Part shown: positions 18,297 through 26,926 of the stretch, piece after piece
Numbering within the stretch: the stretch's first letter is position 1
Layout: each line of letters begins with the position of its first letter
NCBI GenBank assembly: GCA_019635535.1
Contig: JAHBZH010000001.1
Location: forward strand, 1,888,995-1,952,994
From: Sphingomonas sp.
GTDB taxonomy: Bacteria > Pseudomonadota > Alphaproteobacteria > Sphingomonadales > Sphingomonadaceae
Length of the DNA: 64,000 nt
Reading direction: 5' to 3'
Notes under the pieces: model-generated
What the model saw: only the letters and a program-made list of their open reading frames with translations
What the model was told of the DNA's origin: nothing
Database searches by the model: none
Position numbers and translations under genes: made by a program

Positions 18297-19343
18297 ATGC
18301 GTATCAAGACGATCCTGACGGCGGCGATCCTGAGCGCGGGGCTGTCGCTGGCGGGGCCGCAGGTCCCGGCGCTGGCGCAGGGGAGCGGGCTCAGTCAGGC
18401 CGGCTTCGAAGCCTATCTCCCGAACCTGCGGGCCGAAGCGCAGCGGGCCGGAATCAGCCGCGCGACGATCGACCGGGTGTTCGGCGATCTCACCTTCTCC
18501 CCGCGCACGATCGAGCTGGATCGCGCCCAGCCCGGCGGCACCGGCGGCTCGAGCGCGGCGCCGCCCTTCGCGCCCTATCGCGCCCGTCACGTCGTCCAGA
18601 GCCGGATCGACCGCGGCCGCGAGCGCCTCGCCGCCAATATCAGCCGGCTGAACGAGATCGGCCGGCGCTATGGCGTTCCCCCCGAGGTGCTGGTCGCCAT
18701 CTGGGGCAAGGAATCGAGCTATGGCAGCGTGATGGGCGATTTCGATCTGCTCAACAGCCTGGCCAGCCTCGCTTACGAAGGGCGTCGGCGCGAGCTCTTC
18801 ACCCGCGAATTCGTCGCCACCTTGCAGATGATGGACCGGGGCTTCCCGCGCTCGGCGCTGAAGGGGAGCTGGGCGGGCGCCACCGGCCAGTCGCAATTCC
18901 TGCCTTCGGTCTATATCCGCCTCGCTGTGGACGGCGACGGGGACGGGCGCGCCGACATCTGGGGCAGCCAGGTCGATGCGCTGGCCTCGATCGCCAATTA
19001 TCTGCGCAATGCCGGCTGGCGGCCCGGCCAGCCCTGGGGCGTCGCCGCGACCGTTCCGGCGGGACTCAACCGCGCGGGCATCGCCAACCGGCTGCGCGCA
19101 CCGCGCTGCCCGGCCGTCCATGCCCGGCACAGCCGCTGGATGACGGTCGCCGAATGGCGCCGGCTCGGCGTGGTGCCGCAGCGCGGCATCCCCGACGATG
19201 CGATGGCCTCGCTGCTGGAGCCGGACGGGCCGGGCAACACCGCTTATCTGCTCACCACCAATTACCGGACGATCCTCGACTATAATTGCTCGAACTTCTA
19301 CGCGCTGACCGTCGGCCTGCTCGCCGATTCGATCGGCCGCTAA
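18297..19343 (+). CDS. MltB-family lytic murein transglycosylase
   Basis: Periplasmic or membrane-bound enzyme that cleaves the MurNAc-GlcNAc bond of peptidoglycan with 1,6-anhydro product formation. The 348-residue precursor begins with a signal peptide (about residues 1-28, ending VPALAQG). The SLT_2/MltB domain contains the catalytic Glu in IWGKESSYGSVMGDFD, then GSWAGATGQSQFLPS and DGDGRADIWGSQVDALASIA. The ATG at 18297 starts the signal peptide and follows GGAAGAGGG. No lipobox is seen, so it is probably soluble. Confidence 0.9.
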   Translation: MRIKTILTAAILSAGLSLAGPQVPALAQGSGLSQAGFEAYLPNLRAEAQRAGISRATIDRVFGDLTFSPRTIELDRAQPGGTGGSSAAPPFAPYRARHVVQSRIDRGRERLAANISRLNEIGRRYGVPPEVLVAIWGKESSYGSVMGDFDLLNSLASLAYEGRRRELFTREFVATLQMMDRGFPRSALKGSWAGATGQSQFLPSVYIRLAVDGDGDGRADIWGSQVDALASIANYLRNAGWRPGQPWGVAATVPAGLNRAGIANRLRAPRCPAVHARHSRWMTVAEWRRLGVVPQRGIPDDAMASLLEPDGPGNTAYLLTTNYRTILDYNCSNFYALTVGLLADSIGR

Positions 19344-19373
19344 TCATTCCGTCTGCGAGAGTGTGACTGAACA

Positions 19374-20549
19374 ATGATACGCAAGACTTTCATTCCCTTG
19401 GTTTTAATCGCCACACTGGGTCTGCCGGCCACGGCCGCGGCACCGCCTTTCGATACGGCCGCGCCGATCGCCTACATGATCGACCTGTCGTCAGGCGCGA
19501 TGCTCTACGCCAAGGACGAAAATCGTCGCATCCCGCCCGCCTCGATGGCGAAGATGATGACGACCCATGTCGCCTTCGATCTGATCGGGAAGGGCGAGCT
19601 CGATCCCGAGCGGATGTGCACGGTGCGCCCGGAAACCTGGCAGCGTTGGCACGGGCCGCAGGCCGGCTCGACCATGTTCCTTTCGCCAGGCGAGCAGGTG
19701 AGCGTCAGCAATCTGCTGCACGGCATCGTCACTCTGTCGGGCAACGACGCGACGGTGGTGCTCGCCGAGTGCATTTCGGGCACGGAGGCCGCCTTCGTCG
19801 CGCTGATGAACCGCGAATCGCAGGCGATGGGCCTGGCCAATTCCCATTGGGGCAATCCGGTCGGCTGGCCGGACAATGGCGTCACCTACACCACCGCGCG
19901 CGATCTCGCGACCATGGCCGCCGTCACCATTCGCGAGCATCCCGAGCTTTATCGCGAATATTATGGCATGCGCGAATTCACCTGGGGCCGCACGATGGGC
20001 GCGGGCCAGCCGATCACCCAGGCCAACCGCAACCCGCTGCTCGGCCGGATTGACGGCGCCGACGGGCTCAAGACCGGCCACACGCAGGAAGCCGGCTTCG
20101 GCTTCACCGGCTCGGCCGAACAGAACGGCCGGCGGATCGTCATGGTCGTCGCGGGGCTGACCGGCTTCAATCAGCGGATCGAGGAATCGGTGCGCTTCAT
20201 GGACTGGGGCTTTCGCGCCTGGCAATCGCGTCCGGTCCTGCGCCAGGGGCAGCGGATCGGCGAGGCGCGGGTGCAGCTCGGCGGCGCGTCCAGCGTCGGC
20301 CTGGTCGCGCCGCGCGATCTCGCCGTGACCTATCCCGCCGGCATGGGCCGTAACGTCAGCGCGCGGATCGTCTATGAAGGGCCGGTGCGCGCGCCGATCG
20401 AGCAGGGGCAGCATATCGCCGATCTCGTCGTCCAGGTCGGCGACATGCCGGCGACGACGACGCCCCTGGTCGCCGAGGCGGCGGTGGGCGAGGCCGGCTT
20501 CTTCCGGCGGATGTGGACCGGCCTCAAGGGCCTCATCGGTCTGGCGTGA
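19374..20549 (+). CDS. D-alanyl-D-alanine carboxypeptidase (PBP5/6-type)
   Basis: Low-molecular-weight penicillin-binding protein of peptidase family S11 that trims the terminal D-Ala from peptidoglycan stem peptides. A signal peptide ends near ATAAA|PP. The three active-site motifs are present: SMAK (catalytic Ser), SGN in TLSGNDA, and KTG in LKTGHT. A C-terminal PBP5 domain and a terminal amphipathic stretch (FFRRMWTGLKGLIGLA), the usual membrane anchor, follow. It has 391 residues and is probably a DacC-like enzyme. It lies 30 nt after the transglycosylase gene and overlaps tmk by 4 nt. Confidence 0.93.
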   Translation: MIRKTFIPLVLIATLGLPATAAAPPFDTAAPIAYMIDLSSGAMLYAKDENRRIPPASMAKMMTTHVAFDLIGKGELDPERMCTVRPETWQRWHGPQAGSTMFLSPGEQVSVSNLLHGIVTLSGNDATVVLAECISGTEAAFVALMNRESQAMGLANSHWGNPVGWPDNGVTYTTARDLATMAAVTIREHPELYREYYGMREFTWGRTMGAGQPITQANRNPLLGRIDGADGLKTGHTQEAGFGFTGSAEQNGRRIVMVVAGLTGFNQRIEESVRFMDWGFRAWQSRPVLRQGQRIGEARVQLGGASSVGLVAPRDLAVTYPAGMGRNVSARIVYEGPVRAPIEQGQHIADLVVQVGDMPATTTPLVAEAAVGEAGFFRRMWTGLKGLIGLA

Positions 20550-21169
20550 CGGCGCGTTTCGTCACGCTCGAAGGCGGGGAGGGGGTCGGCAAGTCCACCC
20601 AGCTCAGGGCGCTGGCCACGGCGTTGCGCGGACGGGGCCTCGACGTGCTCGAAACCCGCGAGCCGGGCGGCAGCCCGGGCGCCGAGGCGATCCGCAAGCT
20701 GCTGCTCGACGGCACCGAGGAACGCTGGCTTCCCGAGGCCGAGGCGCTGCTCTTCGCCGCCGCGCGCTCGGACCATGTCGCCCGCACCATCCGTCCGGCG
20801 CTCGGTGCCGGCAAATGGGTGCTGTGCGATCGCTTCCTCGACAGCTCGATCGCCTATCAGGGCGGCGCCGGCGAGCTCGGCTTCGAGGCCATCCGCGCGC
20901 TGCATGAGGTGGGCAGCAACGGCTTCCTGCCCGATCGCACCCTGCTGTTGCGGCTCGACGAGGGCGAAGCGGGGCGCCGCGCCGCCGCGCGCGACCAGGG
21001 CAGCGCGGACCTGATCGGCGCGCGCACCGACAGCTATCACCGCGCCGTCGTCGCCGCTTTCGATCGTCTCGCCGCCGAAAGCCCGGAGCGCTTCCGTATC
21101 GTCGATGCCGCCGGCGCGCCGGACGAGGTGACGGCGCGTCTCCTCGCCGCGCTGGAGGATCTGCTGTGA
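20546..21169 (+). CDS. tmk: Thymidylate kinase
   Basis: Phosphorylates dTMP to dTDP for DNA synthesis. The P-loop is GGEGVGKST, the DR motif with substrate-binding residues is VLCDRFLDSSIAYQG, and the LID region is rich in Arg (GRRAAARD). The length is 207 residues. The GTG at 20546 forms a GTGA overlap with the preceding carboxypeptidase gene and begins the conserved ARFVTLEGGEG. It is coupled to holB by another GTGA overlap; tmk-holB pairing is widespread. Confidence 0.95.
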   Translation: MTARFVTLEGGEGVGKSTQLRALATALRGRGLDVLETREPGGSPGAEAIRKLLLDGTEERWLPEAEALLFAAARSDHVARTIRPALGAGKWVLCDRFLDSSIAYQGGAGELGFEAIRALHEVGSNGFLPDRTLLLRLDEGEAGRRAAARDQGSADLIGARTDSYHRAVVAAFDRLAAESPERFRIVDAAGAPDEVTARLLAALEDLL

Positions 21170-22188
21170 CCGCCCTGTTCGGCCATGACGCGGCGGTTGC
21201 CGCCTTTCGCGCCGCGCTCGATTCCGGGCGCCTCCATCACGCCTGGCTGATCGCCGGGCCGGAAGGGGTGGGGAAGGGCAGCTTCGCCCGCGCCGCCGCC
21301 CGGCGCCTGCTCGCCGACGCCGCCGGCCCGCCGGTGCAGGCACCGGGGCTGGCGGTCGAGCCCGGCCATCCCACCGCGCGCCTGTTCGAATCCGGCGGCC
21401 ATCCGGATTGGCGACTGGTCGAGCGCGAGGTCTGGAAGGGCGACCATATCGTCCCCAGGCATGAGCGGACCGGCAGCGAGGAGCTGGCACGCGGCATCAA
21501 GGTCCGCCAGATTCGGATGCTCGATCCGTTCCTGATGGTCCGGCCCACCATGTCGCGGGCGCGGGCGATCGTGATCGACGCGGTGGACGATTTCGAGCCC
21601 GGCGCGGCAAATGCGCTGCTGAAGGTGCTGGAGGAGCCGCCGGCGGATACGATCTTCCTGCTCGTCAGCCATGCGCCGGAACGCCTCCTGCCCACCGTGC
21701 GCTCGCGCTGCCGGCTCATGCGGCTCGGCAAGCTGGACGATGACGCCATGACGTCGGCCCTGCGCGCGGCGCTGCCCGATGCCGACGAGACGGAGATCGC
21801 CGCCCTGGTCGCGGCCGGGGACGGGGCGCCGGGCCGGGCGATCGACTGGCGCGGGCTCGACATCGCCGCTTTGGACCGGGAGCTGCTGGCGATCGTGCGA
21901 GAGGGCGATCCGGTCAATGCGCGTCGCTCGGCGCTGGCCCAGGCATTGTCCGCCAAGGCCGCCCAGCCACGCTACGAAGCCTTTCTGGCCCGCTTGCCCT
22001 CGCTGATCGCGGCAGAGGCGCGTACACGCAGCGGCCCGGCGCTGGCCGAGGCGCTGGCGCTCTGGGAACGGGCCGGCGCGCTCGCCGTCGCGGCGCGGCG
22101 CCTGTCGCTCGATCCGCAGAGCACTGTGTTCGAGCTGGCGGGGATGCTGGCCGCGCTCGCGCCGGAGCAGGGCCGGCGCGCCGCTTGA
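21166..22188 (+). CDS. holB: DNA polymerase III subunit delta'
   Basis: Clamp-loader subunit of the replicative polymerase. The AAA+-like fold shows LHHAWLIAGPEGVGKGSFAR near the N-terminus, the IVIDAVDDFEPGAANALLKVLEEPP block and SHAPERLLPTVRSRC with the sensor/arginine region. The zinc-module cysteines of E. coli delta' are absent, as in other alphaproteobacterial delta' proteins. The length is 340 residues. The start is GTG overlapping the tmk stop; metG follows after 37 nt. Confidence 0.9.
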   Translation: MTALFGHDAAVAAFRAALDSGRLHHAWLIAGPEGVGKGSFARAAARRLLADAAGPPVQAPGLAVEPGHPTARLFESGGHPDWRLVEREVWKGDHIVPRHERTGSEELARGIKVRQIRMLDPFLMVRPTMSRARAIVIDAVDDFEPGAANALLKVLEEPPADTIFLLVSHAPERLLPTVRSRCRLMRLGKLDDDAMTSALRAALPDADETEIAALVAAGDGAPGRAIDWRGLDIAALDRELLAIVREGDPVNARRSALAQALSAKAAQPRYEAFLARLPSLIAAEARTRSGPALAEALALWERAGALAVAARRLSLDPQSTVFELAGMLAALAPEQGRRAA

Positions 22189-22225
22189 CAGGGCTTTATC
22201 GCGCCCGGCAACCCCGCTAGGCGCT

Positions 22226-23791
22226 ATGGCGATGCCAAAGCCTTTCTACATCACCACCGCGATCAGCTATCCGAACGGCAAGCCGCATATCGGCCATGCC
22301 TATGAGGCGATCGCGACCGACGCGATCGCGCGTTTCCAGCGGCTGAAGGGCCGCGACGTCTTCTTCCTGACCGGCACCGACGAGCATGGCCTGAAAATGG
22401 CCCAGGCGGCGCGCGAGCGGGATACCACGCCCGCCGCACTGGCCGAGGAAATGTCGTCTCATTTCCGTGCGATGGATGAGCGGCTGAACATCTCGTTCGA
22501 TCGTTTCATCCGGACGACCGAGCTGGCCCATCACAAGGCCAGCCAGGCGATCTGGCAGGCGATGGCCGACAATGGGGACATCTATCTCGATCGCTACGAG
22601 GGTTGGTATTCGGTCCGCGACGAGGCTTATTACGACGAGAAGGAGCTCGTCACCGCGGATACCGGCGAGCGCCTGTCCCCGCAGGGGACGCTCGTCGAAT
22701 GGACGGTCGAGGAAAGCTGGTTCTTCCGGCTGTCCGCCTATCAGGACCGGCTGCTCGCTTATTATCGCGACCATCCCGATTTCATCCGACCGGAAAGCCG
22801 CCGCAACGAGGTGATGCGTTTCGTCGAGGGCGGCCTGTCCGATCTCTCCATCTCGCGCACCAGCTTCGACTGGGGCGTGAAGGTGCCGGGCAGCGACGAT
22901 CATGTCATGTATGTCTGGGTCGATGCGCTGACCAATTACCTGACCGGCGCGGGCTATCCGGACGATGCCGAGCGCTTCGCCCGCTACTGGCCGGCCGACG
23001 TCCATATCATCGGCAAGGACATCATCCGTTTCCACGCCGTCTATTGGCCGGCCTTCCTGATGTCGGCGGGCATCGAACTGCCGAAACAGGTGTTCGGCCA
23101 CGGTTTCCTGCTCCACCGGGGCGAGAAGATGTCGAAGAGCCTCGGCAATGTCGTCGATCCGATCGATCTGGTCGATGCGTTCGGCGTCGATCAGCTCCGC
23201 TATTTCCTGCTGCGCGAGGTCACGTTCGGCCAGGATGGCGGCTACAGCGCCGAGGCGATCGTCGCCAAGGTCAATGCCGATCTGGCGAACAGCTTCGGCA
23301 ATCTGGTGCAGCGGACTTTCTCATTCATTTCAAGAAATTGTGACGGAACTCTCCCGCATGGCGGCAAACCTGCCCCGGTCGATGCCGCCTTGCTGAAGGC
23401 GGTGCGCGACGCGGTGGCGCGCGAATTGCCGGAGCAGTTCGAGGCGCTGGCGCTGGCGCAGGGGATCGAGGCCTGGCTGCGCGCCGTCTTCGCCTGCAAC
23501 CAATATATCGATGCCGAGGCGCCCTGGACGCTGAAGAAGACCGATCCGGAGCGGATGACCGCCGTGCTCGCCACGCTGTGCGCCGCGATCCGCGATCTCG
23601 CCATCGCGATCCAGCCGGTCATCCCGGCGTCGGCCGGCGCGGTGCTCGACATGATGGGCATTCCGGCCGGCGAACGCGATTTCGCCGCGCTCGCGGACGC
23701 GGAGGGCTATGCCCGCATCGCCGCGTCGGGCGCCACGCTGGTGCCGCCCAAACCTATCTTTCCCAGGCTGGAAGCGCCGGCGGAAAGCTGA
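22226..23791 (+). CDS. metG: Methionyl-tRNA synthetase
   Basis: Class I aminoacyl-tRNA synthetase charging tRNA-Met. The HIGH motif is at residues 21-24 and KMSKS at 301-305 (EKMSKSLGN). The zinc-finger cysteines of the long bacterial form are missing, and the 521-residue protein lacks the C-terminal tRNA-binding domain, so it is the short MetG2-type enzyme usual in alphaproteobacteria. The tatD-family gene follows after 4 nt. Confidence 0.96.
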   Translation: MAMPKPFYITTAISYPNGKPHIGHAYEAIATDAIARFQRLKGRDVFFLTGTDEHGLKMAQAARERDTTPAALAEEMSSHFRAMDERLNISFDRFIRTTELAHHKASQAIWQAMADNGDIYLDRYEGWYSVRDEAYYDEKELVTADTGERLSPQGTLVEWTVEESWFFRLSAYQDRLLAYYRDHPDFIRPESRRNEVMRFVEGGLSDLSISRTSFDWGVKVPGSDDHVMYVWVDALTNYLTGAGYPDDAERFARYWPADVHIIGKDIIRFHAVYWPAFLMSAGIELPKQVFGHGFLLHRGEKMSKSLGNVVDPIDLVDAFGVDQLRYFLLREVTFGQDGGYSAEAIVAKVNADLANSFGNLVQRTFSFISRNCDGTLPHGGKPAPVDAALLKAVRDAVARELPEQFEALALAQGIEAWLRAVFACNQYIDAEAPWTLKKTDPERMTAVLATLCAAIRDLAIAIQPVIPASAGAVLDMMGIPAGERDFAALADAEGYARIAASGATLVPPKPIFPRLEAPAES

Positions 23792-23795
23792 GGAC

Positions 23796-24569
23796 ATGTT
23801 CGTCGATAGCCATTGCCACCTCAACTATAAGGGCCTGATCGAGGATCAGCCCGCCGTGCTGGCGCGGGCCCGGGCCGCCGGCGTCTCGCGGATGCTCAAT
23901 ATCTCGACGCGTTCGTCGGAGTGGGACGCGGTGATCGCGGTCGCCGAGCGCGAGGATGACGTCATGGCGTCGATCGGCATCCACCCGCACGAGGCGGACG
24001 CCCATCCGGACGTCGATACCGTCATGCTGGTCGAAAAGGCCAAGCATGCCAAGGTGATCGGCATCGGGGAAAGCGGCCTCGATTACTATTACGACCATTC
24101 GGACCGCGAACGGCAGCGGCGCAGCTTCCGCGCCCATATCGCCGCGTCGCGCGAGACCGGACTGCCGCTCATCGTCCACAGCCGCGATGCGGAGGAGGAC
24201 ACATACGAGATCCTCGCCGACGAGATGGGGAAGGGTCGCTATCCGGCGCTGATCCACTGTTTCACGGCGAGCCGGGATTTCGCCGACAAGGTGCTCGATC
24301 TCGGTCTTTATATCTCGATCTCGGGCATCGTGACGTTCAGGAACGCCCGCGATCTGCAGGAGGCGGCGCGCGCCATTCCCGCCGACCGGCTGCTGATCGA
24401 GACGGATTCGCCGTTCCTGGCGCCCGTGCCCCATCGCGGCAAGCCGTGCGAGCCGGCCTTCGTCGCGGACACGGCGCGCTTCCTCGCCGAGCTGCGCGGC
24501 GAGAGCGTCGAGCGGCTCGCCGAAACCACGACCGCCAATTTCCACGCCTTGTTCGCGAAGGCGATCTGA
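23796..24569 (+). CDS. TatD-family metal-dependent hydrolase
   Basis: TIM-barrel nuclease of the TatD/YcfH group with an expected role in DNA repair or quality control. Metal ligands appear in order: HCHLN (N-terminal HxH), GIGESGLDYYYD (Glu), PLIVHSRDAEEDT, HCFTAS and LLIETDSPFLAPVPHRGK. The length is 257 residues. The conserved MFVDSHCHLN fixes the start at 23796. In many proteobacteria this gene is part of the tmk-holB neighbourhood. It overlaps the next gene by one base (TGATG). Confidence 0.92.
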   Translation: MFVDSHCHLNYKGLIEDQPAVLARARAAGVSRMLNISTRSSEWDAVIAVAEREDDVMASIGIHPHEADAHPDVDTVMLVEKAKHAKVIGIGESGLDYYYDHSDRERQRRSFRAHIAASRETGLPLIVHSRDAEEDTYEILADEMGKGRYPALIHCFTASRDFADKVLDLGLYISISGIVTFRNARDLQEAARAIPADRLLIETDSPFLAPVPHRGKPCEPAFVADTARFLAELRGESVERLAETTTANFHALFAKAI

Positions 24570-25333
24570 TGTGGGTGCGGATCCTGGGCTGCGGCACCTC
24601 GTCCGGCGTGCCGCGGGTGGGGGACGATTGGGGCCAATGCGATCGGCATGAGCCGAAGAATCGCCGCCGCCGCGTCTCCATCCTGGTCGGTTACGGCAAT
24701 GCCAGGATCCTGGTCGATACCAGCCCGGACCTGCGCGAGCAGCTCCTCGACGCGCGCGTGACCGATATCGAGGCGGTGGTGTGGACGCACGACCATGCCG
24801 ATCATTGCCACGGCATCGACGATCTTCGGCAGCTCTATCATGCCCGCGGGCGGCCCGTGGCCGGCTATGCGCGCCCTTATGCGCTCGACAAGCTGAAGCG
24901 GCGCTTCGGCTATGCGTTCGAGGGGAAGGGCGGTTATCCGGCGGTCGTGACCGGCCATCTCCTCCCCGATCACATCAATCTGGGCGGCATTTCGATGCGC
25001 ACGGTCGATCAGCCGCATGGCGAGATCACCAGTGCCGGGCTGCGCTTCGACGCGGGCGGGGTGTCGATCGGCTATTCCACCGATTTCAACAGCTTGACCG
25101 ATCAGATGGCCTGTCTGTTCGAAGGCATCGACCTGTGGGTCGTCGATGCGCTGCGCCGCCGGCCGCATCCCACCCACGCCCATCTGGCGGACACGCTCGA
25201 ATGGGTGCGCCAGCTCGGCGTCAAGCGCGCGGTGCTGACGCATATGGACAACAGCATGGATTACCGCACTCTGCTGGGCGAGCTGCCGCCGGGAGTCGAG
25301 CCCGGCTATGACGGAATGGAGGTGGAGCTGTGA
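24569..25333 (+). CDS. PhnP-like metallo-beta-lactamase-fold hydrolase
   Basis: MBL-fold protein of the PhnP/RNase Z-like subgroup; relatives are cyclic-phosphate phosphodiesterases. The zinc-binding motif THDHADHCHG gives His74, His76, Asp78 and His79, with further ligands in DQPHGEI, YSTDFNSL and LTHMDNSMDY. The start matches the family opening (ILGCGTSSGVPRVG). The length is 254 residues. It is always found after tatD in alphaproteobacterial genomes I know of, but its substrate there has not been established to my knowledge. Confidence 0.86.
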   Translation: MWVRILGCGTSSGVPRVGDDWGQCDRHEPKNRRRRVSILVGYGNARILVDTSPDLREQLLDARVTDIEAVVWTHDHADHCHGIDDLRQLYHARGRPVAGYARPYALDKLKRRFGYAFEGKGGYPAVVTGHLLPDHINLGGISMRTVDQPHGEITSAGLRFDAGGVSIGYSTDFNSLTDQMACLFEGIDLWVVDALRRRPHPTHAHLADTLEWVRQLGVKRAVLTHMDNSMDYRTLLGELPPGVEPGYDGMEVEL

Positions 25334-25935
25334 ACGGCGATCAGGCGGTCAGCGCCCTCTATCTGCTGCTCGTGCTCGTCCTGGTCGGCAGCGCGCTGAT
25401 GGTACGGCGTATCCCGATCGCCGACGGGTTCAAGATGTTCGCCGGCTGGATCCTGATCTTCGCGGCGTTCTTCATCATCTTCACATTCAAGGACGAATTC
25501 CTCGTGCTTGGCGACCGGATGATGATCGAAGTACGCGGCGGTGCGGTCGAGCAGAAGGCAGGCGAAGGCGGCGAGTTGCGCGTCCGCCAGTCCGCCGATG
25601 GCCATTTCTGGGTCAATGCTGAGGTCAACGGCCGGTCGATGCGCTTCCTGATCGACAGCGGCGCCACGACGACCAGCCTGTCGCGTGCTTCCGCCCTGCG
25701 GGCCGGCGTCGAGCCGTCGGGGGGTTTCGGTGTGATGGTCCAGACAGCCAACGGCATGATCACCGTTGACCGCGGCCGCATCGAGAGCTTTCGCGTCGGA
25801 TCGATTGAGCGTCGGAACCTGGCTGTGCACATTTCCGACGCGGCGCGGGACGACACGAACGTGATCGGCATGAACTTCCTGTCCTCCTTGTCCGCCTGGC
25901 GCGTAGAGGGGAGAATTCTGGTGCTGCGGACGTGA
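25330..25935 (+). CDS. Membrane-anchored retropepsin-like aspartic protease
   Basis: A 201-residue clan AA aspartic protease of the bacterial TIGR02281 type. Two N-terminal membrane helices (about residues 7-25 and 36-53) anchor a single periplasmic retropepsin domain. The catalytic triad is DSG at 109-111 (FLIDSGATTTSLS), and the second conserved block is VIGMNFLSSL near the C-terminus. A dimer would be needed for activity, as in retroviral proteases. The GTG start overlaps the upstream hydrolase stop by 4 nt. The substrate is unknown. Confidence 0.86.
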   Translation: MNGDQAVSALYLLLVLVLVGSALMVRRIPIADGFKMFAGWILIFAAFFIIFTFKDEFLVLGDRMMIEVRGGAVEQKAGEGGELRVRQSADGHFWVNAEVNGRSMRFLIDSGATTTSLSRASALRAGVEPSGGFGVMVQTANGMITVDRGRIESFRVGSIERRNLAVHISDAARDDTNVIGMNFLSSLSAWRVEGRILVLRT

Positions 25936-26012
25936 CACGGTGGTGCTTTCCATGCTTCTCCCTGAGGGAGAGGTGAATATATTTTACATAATGTATATTA
26001 TCGGACTTTATA
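25936..26012 (+). promoter_or_regulatory. AT-rich mazG upstream region
   Basis: After a small CTCCC/GGGAG palindrome (25957-25971) the sequence becomes strikingly AT-rich up to the mazG ATG, including the near-palindrome TACATAATGTA and a TATAAT that touches the start codon. No Shine-Dalgarno is visible. It probably holds the mazG promoter, but I cannot pick -35 and -10 boxes with confidence. Confidence 0.3.
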
Positions 26013-26774
26013 ATGCCTGAGAAAGAGGCCCCCCCCATCGCGCGGCTGCTGGCGATCATGGCGCGGCTGCGCGATCCGGCGACCGGCTGCGAATGGGACA
26101 GCGTCCAGACCTTCGAAACAATCGCGCCCTATACGCTCGAGGAAGCCTATGAGGTGGCCGACGCGATCGCGCGCGGCGATCTGGCGGACTTGAAGGACGA
26201 GCTTGGCGATCTGCTGCTTCAAGTCGTGTTTCACGCGCGCATGGCCGAAGAGCAAGGAAGCTTTGATTTTCAAGATGTTGTGACGGCGATTTCGGACAAG
26301 ATGGAGCGCCGGCATCCGCATCTGTTCGGCCAGGCGGCCGAAGGCGGGCATCATATGTGGGAAGAGATCAAGGCAGAGGAGCGCGGAGCGAAGGTTGACA
26401 GGAGCGCGCTGGCCGGCATCGCTCTCGCCCTCCCCGCCCTGAAGCGCGCCGAGAAAATCCAGAAGCGCGCCGCGCGCGTCGGCTTCGACTGGCCGGACGC
26501 AGCCGGGCCGCGCGCCAAGATCGATGAGGAACTGGCGGAGATCGCGCAGGCCGAGAGCGACGCGGAGCGCGCCGCCGAAATCGGCGATCTGCTCTTTTCC
26601 GCGGTCAATTATGCCCGCCATCTCGGCGTCGATCCCGAAGCGGCCCTGCGCGATGCCAATGCGCGTTTCGAGCGGCGCTTTCGTAAAATGGAAGAAATAA
26701 CTGATAAAACTATGAAAGATATGGATTTAGACCAGCTGGAATCGCTGTGGCAAGCCGCCAAGGCGAGGGTCTAG
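26013..26774 (+). CDS. mazG: Nucleoside triphosphate pyrophosphohydrolase MazG
   Basis: Hydrolyses NTPs to NMP and pyrophosphate, acting as a housecleaning enzyme and modulator of ppGpp stress responses. It has the two tandem MazG all-alpha domains of the E. coli type: the first has TLEEAYEVADAI with DELGDLLLQVVFHARM, the second has EELAEIAQAESDAERAAEIG then LLFSAVNYARHLG. The length is 253 residues. The ATG has no visible ribosome-binding site. Both gene ends are AT-rich relative to the surroundings (start upstream, and the last 30 codons). It converges with hflX. Confidence 0.93.
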   Translation: MPEKEAPPIARLLAIMARLRDPATGCEWDSVQTFETIAPYTLEEAYEVADAIARGDLADLKDELGDLLLQVVFHARMAEEQGSFDFQDVVTAISDKMERRHPHLFGQAAEGGHHMWEEIKAEERGAKVDRSALAGIALALPALKRAEKIQKRAARVGFDWPDAAGPRAKIDEELAEIAQAESDAERAAEIGDLLFSAVNYARHLGVDPEAALRDANARFERRFRKMEEITDKTMKDMDLDQLESLWQAAKARV

Positions 26775-26887
26775 CCACGCTTTCAATGTAGGAAATCCTG
26801 TGTCACCCTGAACGGATGGCGCGGGATGCGGATCACTCCTTCGGCCTCGGCCGCTTCTTCCGGCTTTCGACGGTCGTGAACCCTGTT

Positions 26888-26910
26888 CGGGAGGGGCGGT
26901 GCCTCCCCCG
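26888..26910. terminator. Hairpin between convergent mazG and hflX
   Basis: GGGAGG (26889-26894) and CCTCCC (26902-26907) can pair around a short GC-rich loop, in the 152-nt space between the mazG and hflX stops. It could serve as a two-way terminator. No T-run is present on either strand, so the call is weak. The rest of this gap shows nothing I can assign. Confidence 0.3.
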
Positions 26911-26926
26911 CGTAGCGTCAGGTTCG

